DNA of 64,000 bases from Aurelia coerulea (lineage: Eukaryota > Cnidaria > Scyphozoa > Semaeostomeae > Ulmaridae), in NCBI GenBank assembly GCA_039566865.1, contig CM076947.1, forward strand, positions 24,553,501-24,617,500. Direction: 5' to 3'. Position 1 is the first letter of the stretch. Each line of letters begins with the position of its first letter. The translations under genes were made by a program, and so were the position numbers. Below are positions 1 through 10,000 of the stretch, one piece after another. Under the pieces are notes generated by a model. It did not search any database. It saw only the letters and a program-made list of their open reading frames with translations, and had not been told where the DNA came from.

Positions 1-204
1 GAATTTTTGGCTATGTGTAATCGGATTTTCCCGATTTAAGGGTATACCTTTCAGAACTATTCCCGAATTTTGGATGGGAGTTTTAAGCTCTGAATTGCAC
101 AACTTCGTATCACGTAGACTTTAGTTCCCCCACGGGATTTTGATCCCATCACGTTATCACTATATTACATATTGTAGCAATTTCTTTCAATTTTATAACT
201 ACAG

Positions 205-326
205 GAACAGACTGGTGATTGGTTAAAAAATTTAGACACGAGGTTTGAGGAGCAAAACATCATGACTGCCACTATTTGTGACCAAGTAGAAGACATTAAA
301 GTCCAACTGGCAACAACCAGTTCAAG
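205..326 (+). CDS. SAM-domain gene, penultimate exon
   Basis: The acceptor is TTTATAACTACAG and the donor is AAG|GTAATG. It is open for 40 codons plus two bases, with an acidic helical composition and no recognised domain. Splice phase matches the SAM exon exactly. Confidence 0.7.
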
Positions 327-1712
327 GTAATGTGCTGATAATATTGTGATTTATTACCTGACTTACGTTTCAAAAGTGAGGTAATACAGGAATCCCGGTA
401 ATCCCATTGGTTAATCGCACATTTCCCGCGCTTTTCCTGTAGCCTAGTATAATACGATACAAATTCATTCATGCTACAGAACGCATTTAAAGGCACACTG
501 TCCCCTTGATGAATGAAAGAAATCGATAAAGATCTCTATTGAATATTCCACAAATTTACGCTAATTTCCTTTATTCAACGAAGGCTGGATCAGTCATGCG
601 TAATTTTCATGGCCATGAATATTATGCATGAATGACTTTGCTTTCTTTGGATGAAGCAAATAATCGAGGGGACAGTGTGCCTTTAAATGTTCCATTGCTG
701 CAAAGTCCCATAGATAAGCACCTACTTTGTTTTCAGTTTCATTGTATATTCGTAGCCAATATTTATTTTAGCTTAGTTAATTTCCTTTGTATTTTTGTTT
801 AACATTGTGCATCTTTATGTATTAGCCATCGGGTAGTCATTGTCTTTTGCTCCTCATGGTATCGTCCCCGTATTGTTGTATAGTTTAATTAGATAGTATG
901 GTAGAACGTATTGATGTATTGTAATACTTTATATGAATAAAATAAAAATAAAATACGATACAAGGACACGTTTTTGTCACCACAGCAACTGATTTAGGCC
1001 TGCGAGATTTACAATAAACTTAAGCGACATAACAGTAACGAAATGCGTTAGACTAAATGATGATAGTCAAAATTAGAAGCTATCAGGTAATAAAACTCGT
1101 ACTGACCGATTTTGTAGTTGTACAGGAAAATATAAAGTCCTTGGTCTAATTGCGCAGACCTCGCAAGCGCGGTCTGTACTTTTCAGACATCGGGCTTTGC
1201 ATTATCCTGTACAACACAAAACCTGTAAGTGTGCACATAATACAGATTGAAGGGTATGAAAGGCTTAGAAAAAGGCCTAAAATTTGCAAAAATTACAACC
1301 AGCCCCTGGAGCTAAGTGACCTAAATTTCTTGCAAGGAGAACATGACTTTATTTCATTTATTTCGAAACTGATGATGGTATCCAACTATGTCTGGCAGTA
1401 TAATTTTTTTACTTCACAATATTGAAACTCTACTCTCAACAGGATCTGATGAGTTTTCTTTTGATTGACAGGACTACTTGGAAAGACAAATCATATAAAG
1501 ATTGGTCAAATGAGGATGTATGTGACTGGTTTCATTCGATTGGAATGGGAGAGTTTGTACCATCCGTCAAAGAGCACAGAATCAAAGGTACACATTTGCC
1601 AAATTTAAGTAAAGATGACTTAATTGAATTGGGAGTTCATAAACTTGGAGAAAGATTGACGATTGATGAGGAAATTAGCAAACTTTGTAGCCTTGCTTCA
1701 AATATAATTTGA
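205..1712 (+). CDS. SAM-domain protein, 3'-terminal two exons (5' part outside window)
   Basis: Two exons join in phase. Exon 205-326 follows an AG acceptor and ends before GTAATG with two bases of a codon. Exon 1472-1712 follows TTGACAG and supplies the third base, giving Arg, then Thr-Thr-Trp. The first exon encodes a charged, probably helical segment (GDWLKNLDTRFEEQN). The second holds a complete SAM domain: WSNEDVCDWF at the first helix, then a LPNLSKDDLIELGV core and KLGERL before the last helix. It stops 9 codons later at TGA. SAM domains mediate protein-protein or RNA contacts; which applies here cannot be told. The rest of the protein lies left of the window. The intron carries nested repeats. 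A SAM domain at the extreme C-terminus is common in adaptor and immune-type proteins, but the family remains open. Confidence 0.8.
463..951 (+). mobile_element. Retroposon-like insertion with 12-bp target duplication
   Basis: The 12-mer AATACGATACAA occurs at 451-462 and again at 952-963. Between them lies about 490 bp ending in an A-rich AATAAAATAAAAATAAA tail. Removing it restores continuity with the related repeat at 60080-60480, which has AATACGATACAA followed directly by GGACG. A short target duplication plus a simple A-rich 3' tail indicates target-primed insertion of a 5'-truncated LINE or SINE. The insert carries its own MITE at 484-689. Confidence 0.7.
484..689. mobile_element. 206-bp MITE with perfect 23-bp inverted ends
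   Basis: The ends at 484-506 and 667-689 are exact reverse complements; the core is AGGCACACTGTCCCCT. A TTAA is embedded in each end (487-490, 683-686), so a TTAA target duplication of piggyBac type is possible. Because the palindrome continues three bases beyond TTAA, the exact boundary is ambiguous. Confidence 0.65.
1472..1712 (+). CDS. SAM-domain gene, last exon
   Basis: The acceptor is TTTTGATTGACAG. The exon encodes TTWKDKSYKDW and then the SAM domain, ending in TGA. An ATG at 1422 in the same frame lies in intron sequence and is not needed as a start. Confidence 0.8.
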
Positions 1713-1942
1713 AGTGGAAGGATTTATACTTTTTGTTAGGTGTGAGTTGTAGATAAATGGAATCATTCAATTAGATTGGAACTTATTTGATACGAAATTA
1801 TTGGGAAAAGGGAATTGTGTAACGGTTCGAGATGTAAGCCTTCAAGGGCGTGTGGATTTTTGAAAGCCTGTAACTCTCAAACCATTTACCAGACATGATA
1901 CCAGATTCCTATAAGTTGATAATGCTTGTGTATCTAAAATAT

Positions 1943-2450
1943 TTGATTTGATTTCACATATTTAGGGAGGGTAGCCCTTCAGCAAGTGCTGATTTTCAAG
2001 GGGCCCTCCATCTAACGATACAATACAATAATAATAATATAATACAAAGGAAAGAGAAAACCTATTTACAATATGTCAAAGTCTAATTAATCTATTAAAA
2101 ACAATGTTAGAAATAATGATCAGTGTTGAAATCAATTTACAGGGTATCTAAAATATATTATCTACACAGCAGTCTACGCTAAATATGGCTCTTGAAGGCA
2201 TTGACCGAAGATGCCTGTTTAACCTCAGTTGAAAGGCTGTTCCAGCTTTTTGCACCCTTGAATGAAAAGCATTTTTGTCCATTAGCGGAACTTTTCAAAG
2301 GCAGCCTCAAGTCAGTGTTTGTATTTCGTAGGCTACGCTCGGTGCAATCAGCTTTTTTGGTGAAAAGATTGCAAAGATAGGTAGGAGCAAGGTCGTTGAT
2401 GCATTTAAAAACCATTAGTTTCGTCTGTCTATCTATCAGCTTATCAACTT
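1943..2450 (-). mobile_element. 5'-truncated LINE, 3' end of ORF2 plus 3' UTR
   Basis: On the minus strand, 2415-2179 encodes the C-terminal tail of a non-LTR reverse transcriptase: TKLMVFKCINDLAPTYLCNL, later FSFKGAKSWNSLSTEVKQA, then stop. This is the usual ending of CR1/L2-type ORF2 proteins. The frame stays open upstream of the ATG. Minus-strand sequence then runs through an AT-rich 3' UTR with a TTATTATTATTG stretch and ends near 1943 in an AAATCAAATCAAA tail. It is dead on arrival, having lost the endonuclease and the catalytic RT core. Confidence 0.75.
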
Positions 2451-3920
2451 GTATCAGAAAATTTATTTTGCGAAAATTGATTGTATCGTTCTCAAATTAC
2501 AAGTGGTTTTATAAAAATGTTTTATCTCAAAATCCACCAAAACAGGCCTACAATCCTTGATAAAAGTTGTTAGCATTTGGCTATCTTTAAAACATTGAAT
2601 CTGGAATCTTTACAACATGGAAGCTGGGATATCGATTTATCTTTGAAACATGGGATCTTGAAAACATGGAATCTTGCATTTAGCAAGTTGCTTGCGCTAA
2701 AGATAGCAGTTAGGAATTTTTTACAGTGATCTTCTGCGACCAAAGGCCAACCTCCACTGCAGTATTGTTGGTCTGTGTCATCATCATCATCATCATTTAC
2801 GCTTTCCATCTATAAAGACATTGCGCGGTTCACTATAAGTCTCCAAATGTGTCTATTTTCTGCCATTTTTTCATGTTCTTTTACTTTCACCGTTTTGAAA
2901 CTTCTATCTCTGTTTTTCACTATTGTATTAAATTCAACCTTTTTCTAAATCCTGTTCTATTTGTCTCAGCCATGTTAATTTTTGTCAACCCTTTGGTTTG
3001 TTTACAGGGTTTTTTCGCCTCCTTCGATGATTTTCTTGCTGATGTGTCTTCTGGTAGTCTTAATAATGGTCGGTGTGCATGCTTTCTAACAACGGAGTAT
3101 GCGCGCTAGACAAAAACGTGCTGGTCGTCGACCAAAACTACTGCAAGGGTAGGTCGGCCTTAATGGAATTTTGACTAATTTGATTGGTCAATCTTCCTTT
3201 CAACACAATCTTTCTTTTAACACAAAATGTCATGGTAAAAATTCCCTTGACGGAGTTTTTTTTTGAGTCATGTATTTTGCTTGGAAACTACTTATGAAAA
3301 TGCCCATAAAACACTATATCTGCTCACAATGTGCATTATCCTTATTTTTACATGTGTATATTTACGATTTATTGTTGATACCAAGTTTGTTCGTTGAAAC
3401 TTCTTTTGACGAATTTGTAAAAAATGTAAAAATTCAGTTTTATTTTGTTTCTGTTTATTTTCGTTAATTTTGATCGACTGTTAATATCCAATTTGGTTTG
3501 TTAACATTTAAGCCAATATTTTACCCAACAATAGACATTTTAGCTATTCTACAAAAGAGCCTGGATCGAGCATTATTTTTATTCATTTTTATACGCAAGG
3601 TTAAATCGAATGACATTAGAGCTTCTATTACTGTTGGGCACATTCCAAAATTCTACAAATTGTAGCAAACATTTCGTTCGATTCTGATTCTTTTCAGAAG
3701 GTATATTGTGAATAAGGTCTATGTTCCAAAATTCTACCAGATTATCGATCGACGAGAAAGAAATGCTATAAATGTCTATGTTGCCTGTATAACTTAGAGC
3801 ATAGCATATTTACGTTCCTGGCAAGATAAATCATACAAGCGTCATTCTACAGCAAAGAACTGATCAAAATTTAGATACTTTTGACAAACAGCTTCCTTGC
3901 AAACTCTACAGGCGAGCACT
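2450..3920. other. Intergenic stretch without a recognised gene
   Basis: The stretch is AT-rich. It contains degenerate ACATGGAATCTT-like short repeats (about 2590-2680) and a small ATC microsatellite at 2777-2797. Open frames up to 86 codons have no recognisable domain, signal peptide or splice context. Confidence 0.5.
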
Positions 3921-3924
3921 CTTA

Positions 3925-5051
3925 AGGCCGGTTTACACGGGCGTTTTTTCCTAAATTTTTCATAAACTTTTTCTGAAATTTTCAACATTTAGAAAAAAGT
4001 TACCGTGTAACAGGAAAATACTTACGGTGAAGTTTGATCTTATCTCCTGTTTTTAATCTCGTTAATTGGTTTTAACGAGCCATCGTTGACGATTTTATTC
4101 TGATCCAGGGTCAAAATAAAATCGCTTCTAGCATTTTTTTTCAAAGGAGCCGACAAAATTTGAGATAATTGAATGACTTTGCTCAAATATTTTGGCGCGC
4201 GATTTGAATTTATTTCACAGAGGATTGTTGGATACGTTGGAAAACAGCATCGAGAGAAGACAAAACAAAAGATTTTTTCTATCAGCAACAGTTTTCAAGA
4301 AAAATACAATTCTTTTACATTCAAAAAGCGTTTTCGATATAAATTTGTTTTGTTGTATTGTATTGTTCTCCAAGTTCTACTCTTGAAGAAAGGGTGGATG
4401 TACTGGCTCTTGACAACGATCTCTGATACGTTTCCCGCATCCGAGATATTCCACTGTCATTCCAATTTTGGTGAACAGGAGTGAAACTTTTGAAGCTTTG
4501 TAGACCTTTGTAGACTTTAATTATGAGGTGACATTTCACATATCGCCAATTTATGCTTCAATACAGATGGTCCCCAGCATTGGACATTGGTTTGGAAACG
4601 AAGTTGCTACTGACGTCATGATCTTATTCCGGTTTTGTCGCGCTTTGCCATTTTTGCAACGAAATCGAAAGGGGAAGTATGCTAATCATGGAGATAATTC
4701 TAATCTACAGCCATAAAGTCGCTGAAGATACTCAATTCGAATTAGTTTTCATCCTCTGTGAAATAAATTCAAATAGCGCGCCAAAATATTTGAGCAAAGT
4801 CAGTCGATTATCTCAAATTTTGTCGGCTCCTTTGAAAAAAAATGCTAGAAGCGATTTTATTTTGACCCTGGATCAGAATAAAATCGTCAACGATGGCTCA
4901 TTAAAACCAATTAACGAGATTAAAAACGGGAGATAAGATCAAACTTCACCGTAAATATTTTCCTGTTACACGGTAACTTTTTTCTAAATGTTGAAACTTT
5001 CAGAAAAAGTTTACGAAAAATTTAGGAAAAAACGCCCGTGTAAACCGGCCT
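3925..5051. mobile_element. Harbinger-like non-autonomous element, 301-bp inverted repeats
   Basis: The left arm 3925-4225 and right arm 4751-5051 are near-perfect reverse complements. They start AGGCCGGTTTACACGGGCG and end CGCCCGTGTAAACCGGCCT. The element is flanked by TTA on both sides (3922-3924, 5052-5054), and a 3-bp TTA/TAA duplication is the signature of PIF/Harbinger elements. The internal 525 bp encodes nothing recognisable. Open frames at 4040-4288 and 4679-4936 are the same arm sequence read in both copies. Confidence 0.75.
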
Positions 5052-5556
5052 TTACTGATACTGTTTTTGATCATCGTGTAGATGCTGAATCACTTTTCTT
5101 TGTGAGAAGCTAAACCTAATTTTATTCAAACCACCAAATGATAGATCCCTCTGCCAATTTAGGATAGGGGATGCTTTTCATTTATCAATTCTCTTCATTC
5201 ACAAACTACTGTTTTATTACTTTATGCATGCTTCACTCGAGTTTTGTTAATTTTCTGGCCGTCTTCTTTCAATATAGTGTCATGCTTGGTTGTACGTAGC
5301 CTGGGTAGTCTGGTACCCAGGGAATCTTGTAAAAAATTTAGTTTAAAAGCTTGATATGAAGTGAATAGAAATGAACTGGCGTCTCTCTCTTTTCATCTGG
5401 TATGTTCATGGCTTTCGACGCTTTACAGATTAAAGTAGAATCACTAAAATTAGATAAACCAGGCTTTTCTCAGATAAACTTAGTGTCCTCCACATAAACT
5501 GTTTTTTCTGAGATAACCTCACTTTTCTGGAGGAAAGCCTGGTTTTTCTCAGCTTA

Positions 5557-5835
5557 CACTCTTTTCTTTTTATAAGAATAATGTTTATAAGAATATTCAG
5601 GCTCAGAATCATCCAATTTTTAAGAATATTATAAGAAGATTCCCCAGAATATTGCGAGCCTCAGCTTGCATATTTGTGTCTCATTTTTTAGCAGTTGCCT
5701 GTTTTGTGATGTTCATAACAGAGAATCGCATGACTGACATAAATACTTTAAGAATATGTTCAGGCTCAAAACGAAACTTTCTTAAGGATATCGAGGCTGG
5801 ACAAAATTTAAGATATTCTTATAAAGAAAAGAGTG
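5557..5835. mobile_element. 279-bp MITE with TA duplication, copy 1
   Basis: It begins CACTCTTTTCTTTTTATAAG and ends in AAAGAGTG, with TA on each side (5555-5556, 5836-5837). Another copy of identical length lies at 11801-12079 in opposite orientation. TA duplication points to Tc1/mariner mobilisation. It sits inside a second palindromic repeat (AAACCAGG/CCTGGTTT, about 5457-5900). Confidence 0.7.
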
Positions 5836-5839
5836 TATG

Positions 5840-6600
5840 GCATTAGAAAAACCAGGTTTTTCTTACTAAAAGCGAGGTCGTCAGGAAAAGTAGGTTTATC
5901 TGCGGAGAAACCGCACGTCATTTTTCCGTGATGGCCCTTTCTAACAAGCTCAGATCATGATGGAAGACAACGAAAACTTAAACTAAAGTGCTACTTTTGA
6001 GGGGTTCATTTCAACAACGCAGGTTTTTATCTGACACCCCTGCCATAGTTTGGGAGAAAACCCTTCCAAAATAAAGTGATCTTGAGATTCTTACGAAGCA
6101 TGTAGGGCAGATCAGTGTCTGAGGAAAAGCAAAAAACAACATCAAGTAAAAACGAAATGAAATAATGATATAGCAATGACATTTTGAGTTGAGGACTTGC
6201 CAAAACGTAGAAAATGGGCAATCTTCTGTAGGTAGCAGCGAAATGGAACTATGGGGGCAAGTGACGGATAGATGATTTTAAAGTGGAGAAAAACTAGGTT
6301 TGGCTGGAGTGCAGTTTAGCAGCGGCCATTCGAATAGCGGTGTCATACGGTAAGGGTAGGGTTTGTTTCAAAAAGGGGATTTTGGGTTTAAAGGTTAGTT
6401 GAGGGTAAGTTAGGGTTAGCTGGGGTACATTATGGTTAGTTAAGGGCAAGTTAATTGGTTTAATGTTTGCAAAAGGAATACGAAATTTAGCGCCACCTAC
6501 TAAACTGCACTCGTCCCCTACATTCACCCTCGGTTTATCCGAGTCTGAGAAAATCTTGTTTATCCGCAACTTTGTTGAGCAACAGCAACAACGCAACTCA
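5840..6600. other. Non-coding stretch with short GGGTTAG-like repeats
   Basis: At 6350-6470 the sequence has irregular copies of TTAGGGTTAG- and GTTAGTTGAGGG-like units, reminiscent of degenerate telomere-type repeats but too irregular to call. No coding region is recognised. Confidence 0.35.
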
Positions 6601-6605
6601 GAATT

Positions 6606-6606
<1 letters not shown>

Positions 6607-6636
<30 letters not shown>

Positions 6637-6637
6637 A
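6607..6637 (+). repeat. (GTT)n microsatellite
   Basis: This is a GTT/TTG trinucleotide run with a single GAT interruption. Confidence 0.9.
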
Positions 6638-6959
6638 AAAGTGCGCACTAAAAATTCGTGTTGGAAAAACAAAACGAGAGCAGAACAGGTACTCGCAAAA
6701 CTTGAAACCACATTCAGTAAAATGCGGCTTGCGAACTCAAAGAATTAACCAGATCATCAAATACTAAAGCCTTCGAAGAAGCAGAGGAATTTGGAGCTGA
6801 TAACGTCCATTTTGTTTCGAAGACTGCTGTCCTTGTTCGTGCGTGACGCTTGTTTGTGCGGGCACTTCGTCTTTCGTGAAGACTTCGCTGGCCTAAAAGT
6901 CTGTAAAGTAAAAGCAAAAGTTAGCCGCCCAGAGGAATAAGTAGCCACTAAAGTATCAC

Positions 6960-7005
6960 ATGACCAAGATGAATGCGGAAAAGTTTGCGGTTTTTTGTTT
7001 ATTTG
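6960..7005 (+). CDS. Membrane-protein gene exon 1 (signal peptide start)
   Basis: ATG ACC AAG ATG, then a hydrophobic run; the donor is TTG|GTAAGAAG and the exon ends in phase 1. Either Met 1 or Met 4 could initiate. Confidence 0.65.
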
Positions 7006-10000
7006 GTAAGAAGATGCAACTTTTATTAAGACAGAAGTCTGTTTTCACTTTTCATCAGGCGGCCAACCGGGGCCTTGAATTGAATATCATGTCACATTAT
7101 CAAACGGTAAACAGGGAACACTCGCAAAATCGATATTCTCACGAGAACCTCTGCATAGAATATGAAAAAATTGAATCTGAAATATGTCACGTAAGTGAAG
7201 AATATGTGAGAACAAAGACAATGAAAATGTTTTGCATGAGCGATTTTGCATCATGGGCCATCATCCCAAATCTCATGTGATATCTAATTTGAGTGAGATA
7301 GACTTCAGATAGGTTTACAAAAACAGCAGATCCTTTCTGAAAACTATGTATCTTACAACAGATACTTATCCTCAAGAGCAATGTTAAAACAATGGGTCTT
7401 GTCTTTAGACAATAAGCATGGCCTAAACCTTTGATGTAGCAATGAACTTTCCACTGTGGAAGCAGATTATATTTAAAAAGATTTACATCTAAAATTAGTA
7501 GTAACAAAAGATCTGCCCCATCAATACTTTGTATATCTAACAATTAATCTTTCTCATCTTACAGTTGTCCTTGGAATGGCTTCTGCAGTCTTGTCTCAAG
7601 CAGATAAACAATGTCCGGGATTCAATACCCTGACCAACAGAGTTACACAGCTTGCTAAAAAATACAATAGTGAGAGCAAATGCCAGGCATTTTCTAACTG
7701 TTCAGGTACTGGAAATCCTAAAATTTTTCTCAATACATTGTTGTGGCGCAGTGGTGTAATCCTCTGACTTTGCAGCCAGAACAGTCAGGCAGACAGCGTT
7801 CAATACCTGGTAGAGCCGCAATACTTTAGCGTCATGACAAGGGGTCGCGGACTCAATTAGGTCTTCTCTACTTCTGCGATCGCAGTGCTTGGGGCTGAAA
7901 AAAACAACTTCACCTTCACATTACAGTCCTTGCTCATATTAATACCATTTCCTGCCCAAGAATTCGTTTAGAAAGGACCTACGCGCACTGTTCTTCATCT
8001 AGCTACACACTTATCTGTGCACATGTCAAAATCATCAAATACCACACTGTAGGAACAAGGACAGATTTGGTAAGACAATAGCACGAGTTGGTTTTGATTG
8101 ACACCGCAATTCAAAGTGATTAGCAATCACGGACAAAGGAAATTCTTTCAACCAGTAATTCAAAACAAATATAGCCGCAAAAGTGTCTCTGAAACCCAGG
8201 TAGCTAGCTCGCTCATTTTGCATTCCAGAAATTGTTTTTAAGAGCAAACATGAGCATAGATTGAGAGAAGAAGGATATATCTATACATCGGCCATGGGCA
8301 TTTAATTTATTTGCTTCAAAAGCCAACTGGGAGGCGATTGAATTCTCTTACTTTTAGGTGTAATTAAGACACTTACTGCTCAGCTTCTGAACCAAAGAAA
8401 TAAAATGCTCGAGGTAGATGTTTAGATATATCCTTCTTCTTTCAATATACGCTCATGTTTGCTCTTAAAAACAATTTCTAGAATGCACAATGAGTGCGCT
8501 AGCTACTTGGGTTTCAGATAAATTTTTGCGGCTTTGTTTGTTTTGAATCTCTGGTTTTGAATCTCTGGTTGAAAGAATTTTTTTTTTTATATCATCATCA
8601 AAACAATTACAACACAAAAGATTACTTGTTACTGTGCCATCCAAAGCAGGAAAGCAGGAAAGGACACAAGGTCATCTGGTCCCTATTTGGATGGCACTTA
8701 CAATTATAATACTTCAACAAACAAAAGGAATAATGTAAGGTAGCTTGGTACCAAATTGCAAATGATGGAGAAAAACTTAAGATTTTCAAAATTTGGGATC
8801 CAATGTGGATAAAAATATGTACATTTTATTTGACTATTTGGTACCAAGTTACCCTGATAAATCTAACAAAGGTAGGGGGAGGGGTGCTGCTGTTTGCGTT
8901 CTACGTTTTGAATTAAATACGCTCTGTTGCTTCAATGAAAGAAATTGTTGCTTCTATGATGATTCTGTTTTCAACTATGTTTAAATCTTGGTTCCCAAAC
9001 AGAAGCAAATTGCACAGTGTATTTGAATCCAGATCATTTACTGTATGTCTATACCAGAGGCGGTGAGCTGGCGAAAGAGATCTCTGCGCATCAAATCAAA
9101 CTGGTGGCAGTGCAAGAGAAGGTGTTTGTTATCCTCGATGCCTCTCCAACACACGCAAATTGGGCTTCTGCAATCAAAGTTGTGTCGATATCTGTGCTCA
9201 TTTAACGCGCTGAAGTTCACACACAGCTTTGTCAACTTTTTGATACCTTCTATATCAAAGACATCATAAACAGGGTTTCCTTTGTCTGCTATCGTTAATC
9301 GTTTTCAACTGCGGTGTCAATCAAAACCAACTCGTGCTATTGTCTTACCAAATCTTTCCTCGTTTACTGCAGGCTAATTTTAAGAATTGTATATTCAGTC
9401 CTTGAGTTAGCTACTATCTCTGCATGAACTAAATTTAAGGATTCTTGAGCAACTTTCCAATTTCTTTAGTCTTGTTGGAAAACTTTGCAGTCTCATTACC
9501 ACTCAGAAAATGCTTGTCAGAGTGTGAACAGTACTTTTAAATTCTTAAAACGTTTTTGAAAATTGTCATATGTTGATATTCACAAGACTTGTAGTTTACA
9601 TGAAGGAGTCTTCAATCAAATTGTATGCCCTGATATTCTTTGTATGTCATATGACAAAATCATTTTACAAAATTAGAATATGGTATTAAAATGGCAGATG
9701 CAAGAAACAAAAAAAGTCTGTTTTAAATGGCATATCTATTTACAAATCTTTAATGATGCCAGTAGCTGACGGTTTTCACCTTTAAGGCGTACCGCAACTT
9801 TCCAATGCATAAAATGCTCTCATGTAACCACAAATTAGATTCACTGCATGCATCTTGGTAAAAATTTCCTTGTTGCCGTTTGTAGCATGATCATCTGTTA
9901 ACATTTCTGACCATATGTCTAGTATACATTCAGTATCAAAACTTTCAACTGGACCAACATTTTGAAAGACCTTACCTCATACCAAAAACCAACTCACAAT

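Larger units (their letters stand above)
345..1240. repeat. Dispersed repeat copy, split by a retroposon
   Basis: The stretch at about 345-462 plus 952-1240 matches 60080-60480 in the same order: GAGGTAATACAGGAATCCCG, then CACCACAGCAACTGATTTAG, then an arm around TACAGGAAAATATAAAG. The last part folds on itself: GGAAAATATAAAGTCC against GGCTTTGCATTATCC. This is a foldback non-autonomous element with no coding capacity. The open frame at 1150-1425 lies in it and is not a gene. Confidence 0.65.

Noticed and set aside
1150..1425. 91-codon open frame upstream of the SAM exon as part of the gene
   Set aside because: It lies in the foldback repeat shared with 60080-60480, and the 205-326 exon splices in phase directly to 1472.
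4040..4936. Paired open frames of 82 and 85 codons sharing a protein sequence, as duplicated genes
   Set aside because: They are the two inverted arms of the Harbinger-like element read in both orientations.
6350..6470. Interstitial telomere array
   Set aside because: GGGTTAG-like units are irregular and few; composition alone can explain them.
9002..9205. Apparent exon after CCCAAACAG encoding EANCTVYLNPDHLLY in the membrane-protein gene
   Set aside because: The opposite strand is clearly a LINE ORF2 tail (zinc motif, LDSNTLCNLLLFG ending), and exon 2 joins exon 3 in phase without it.
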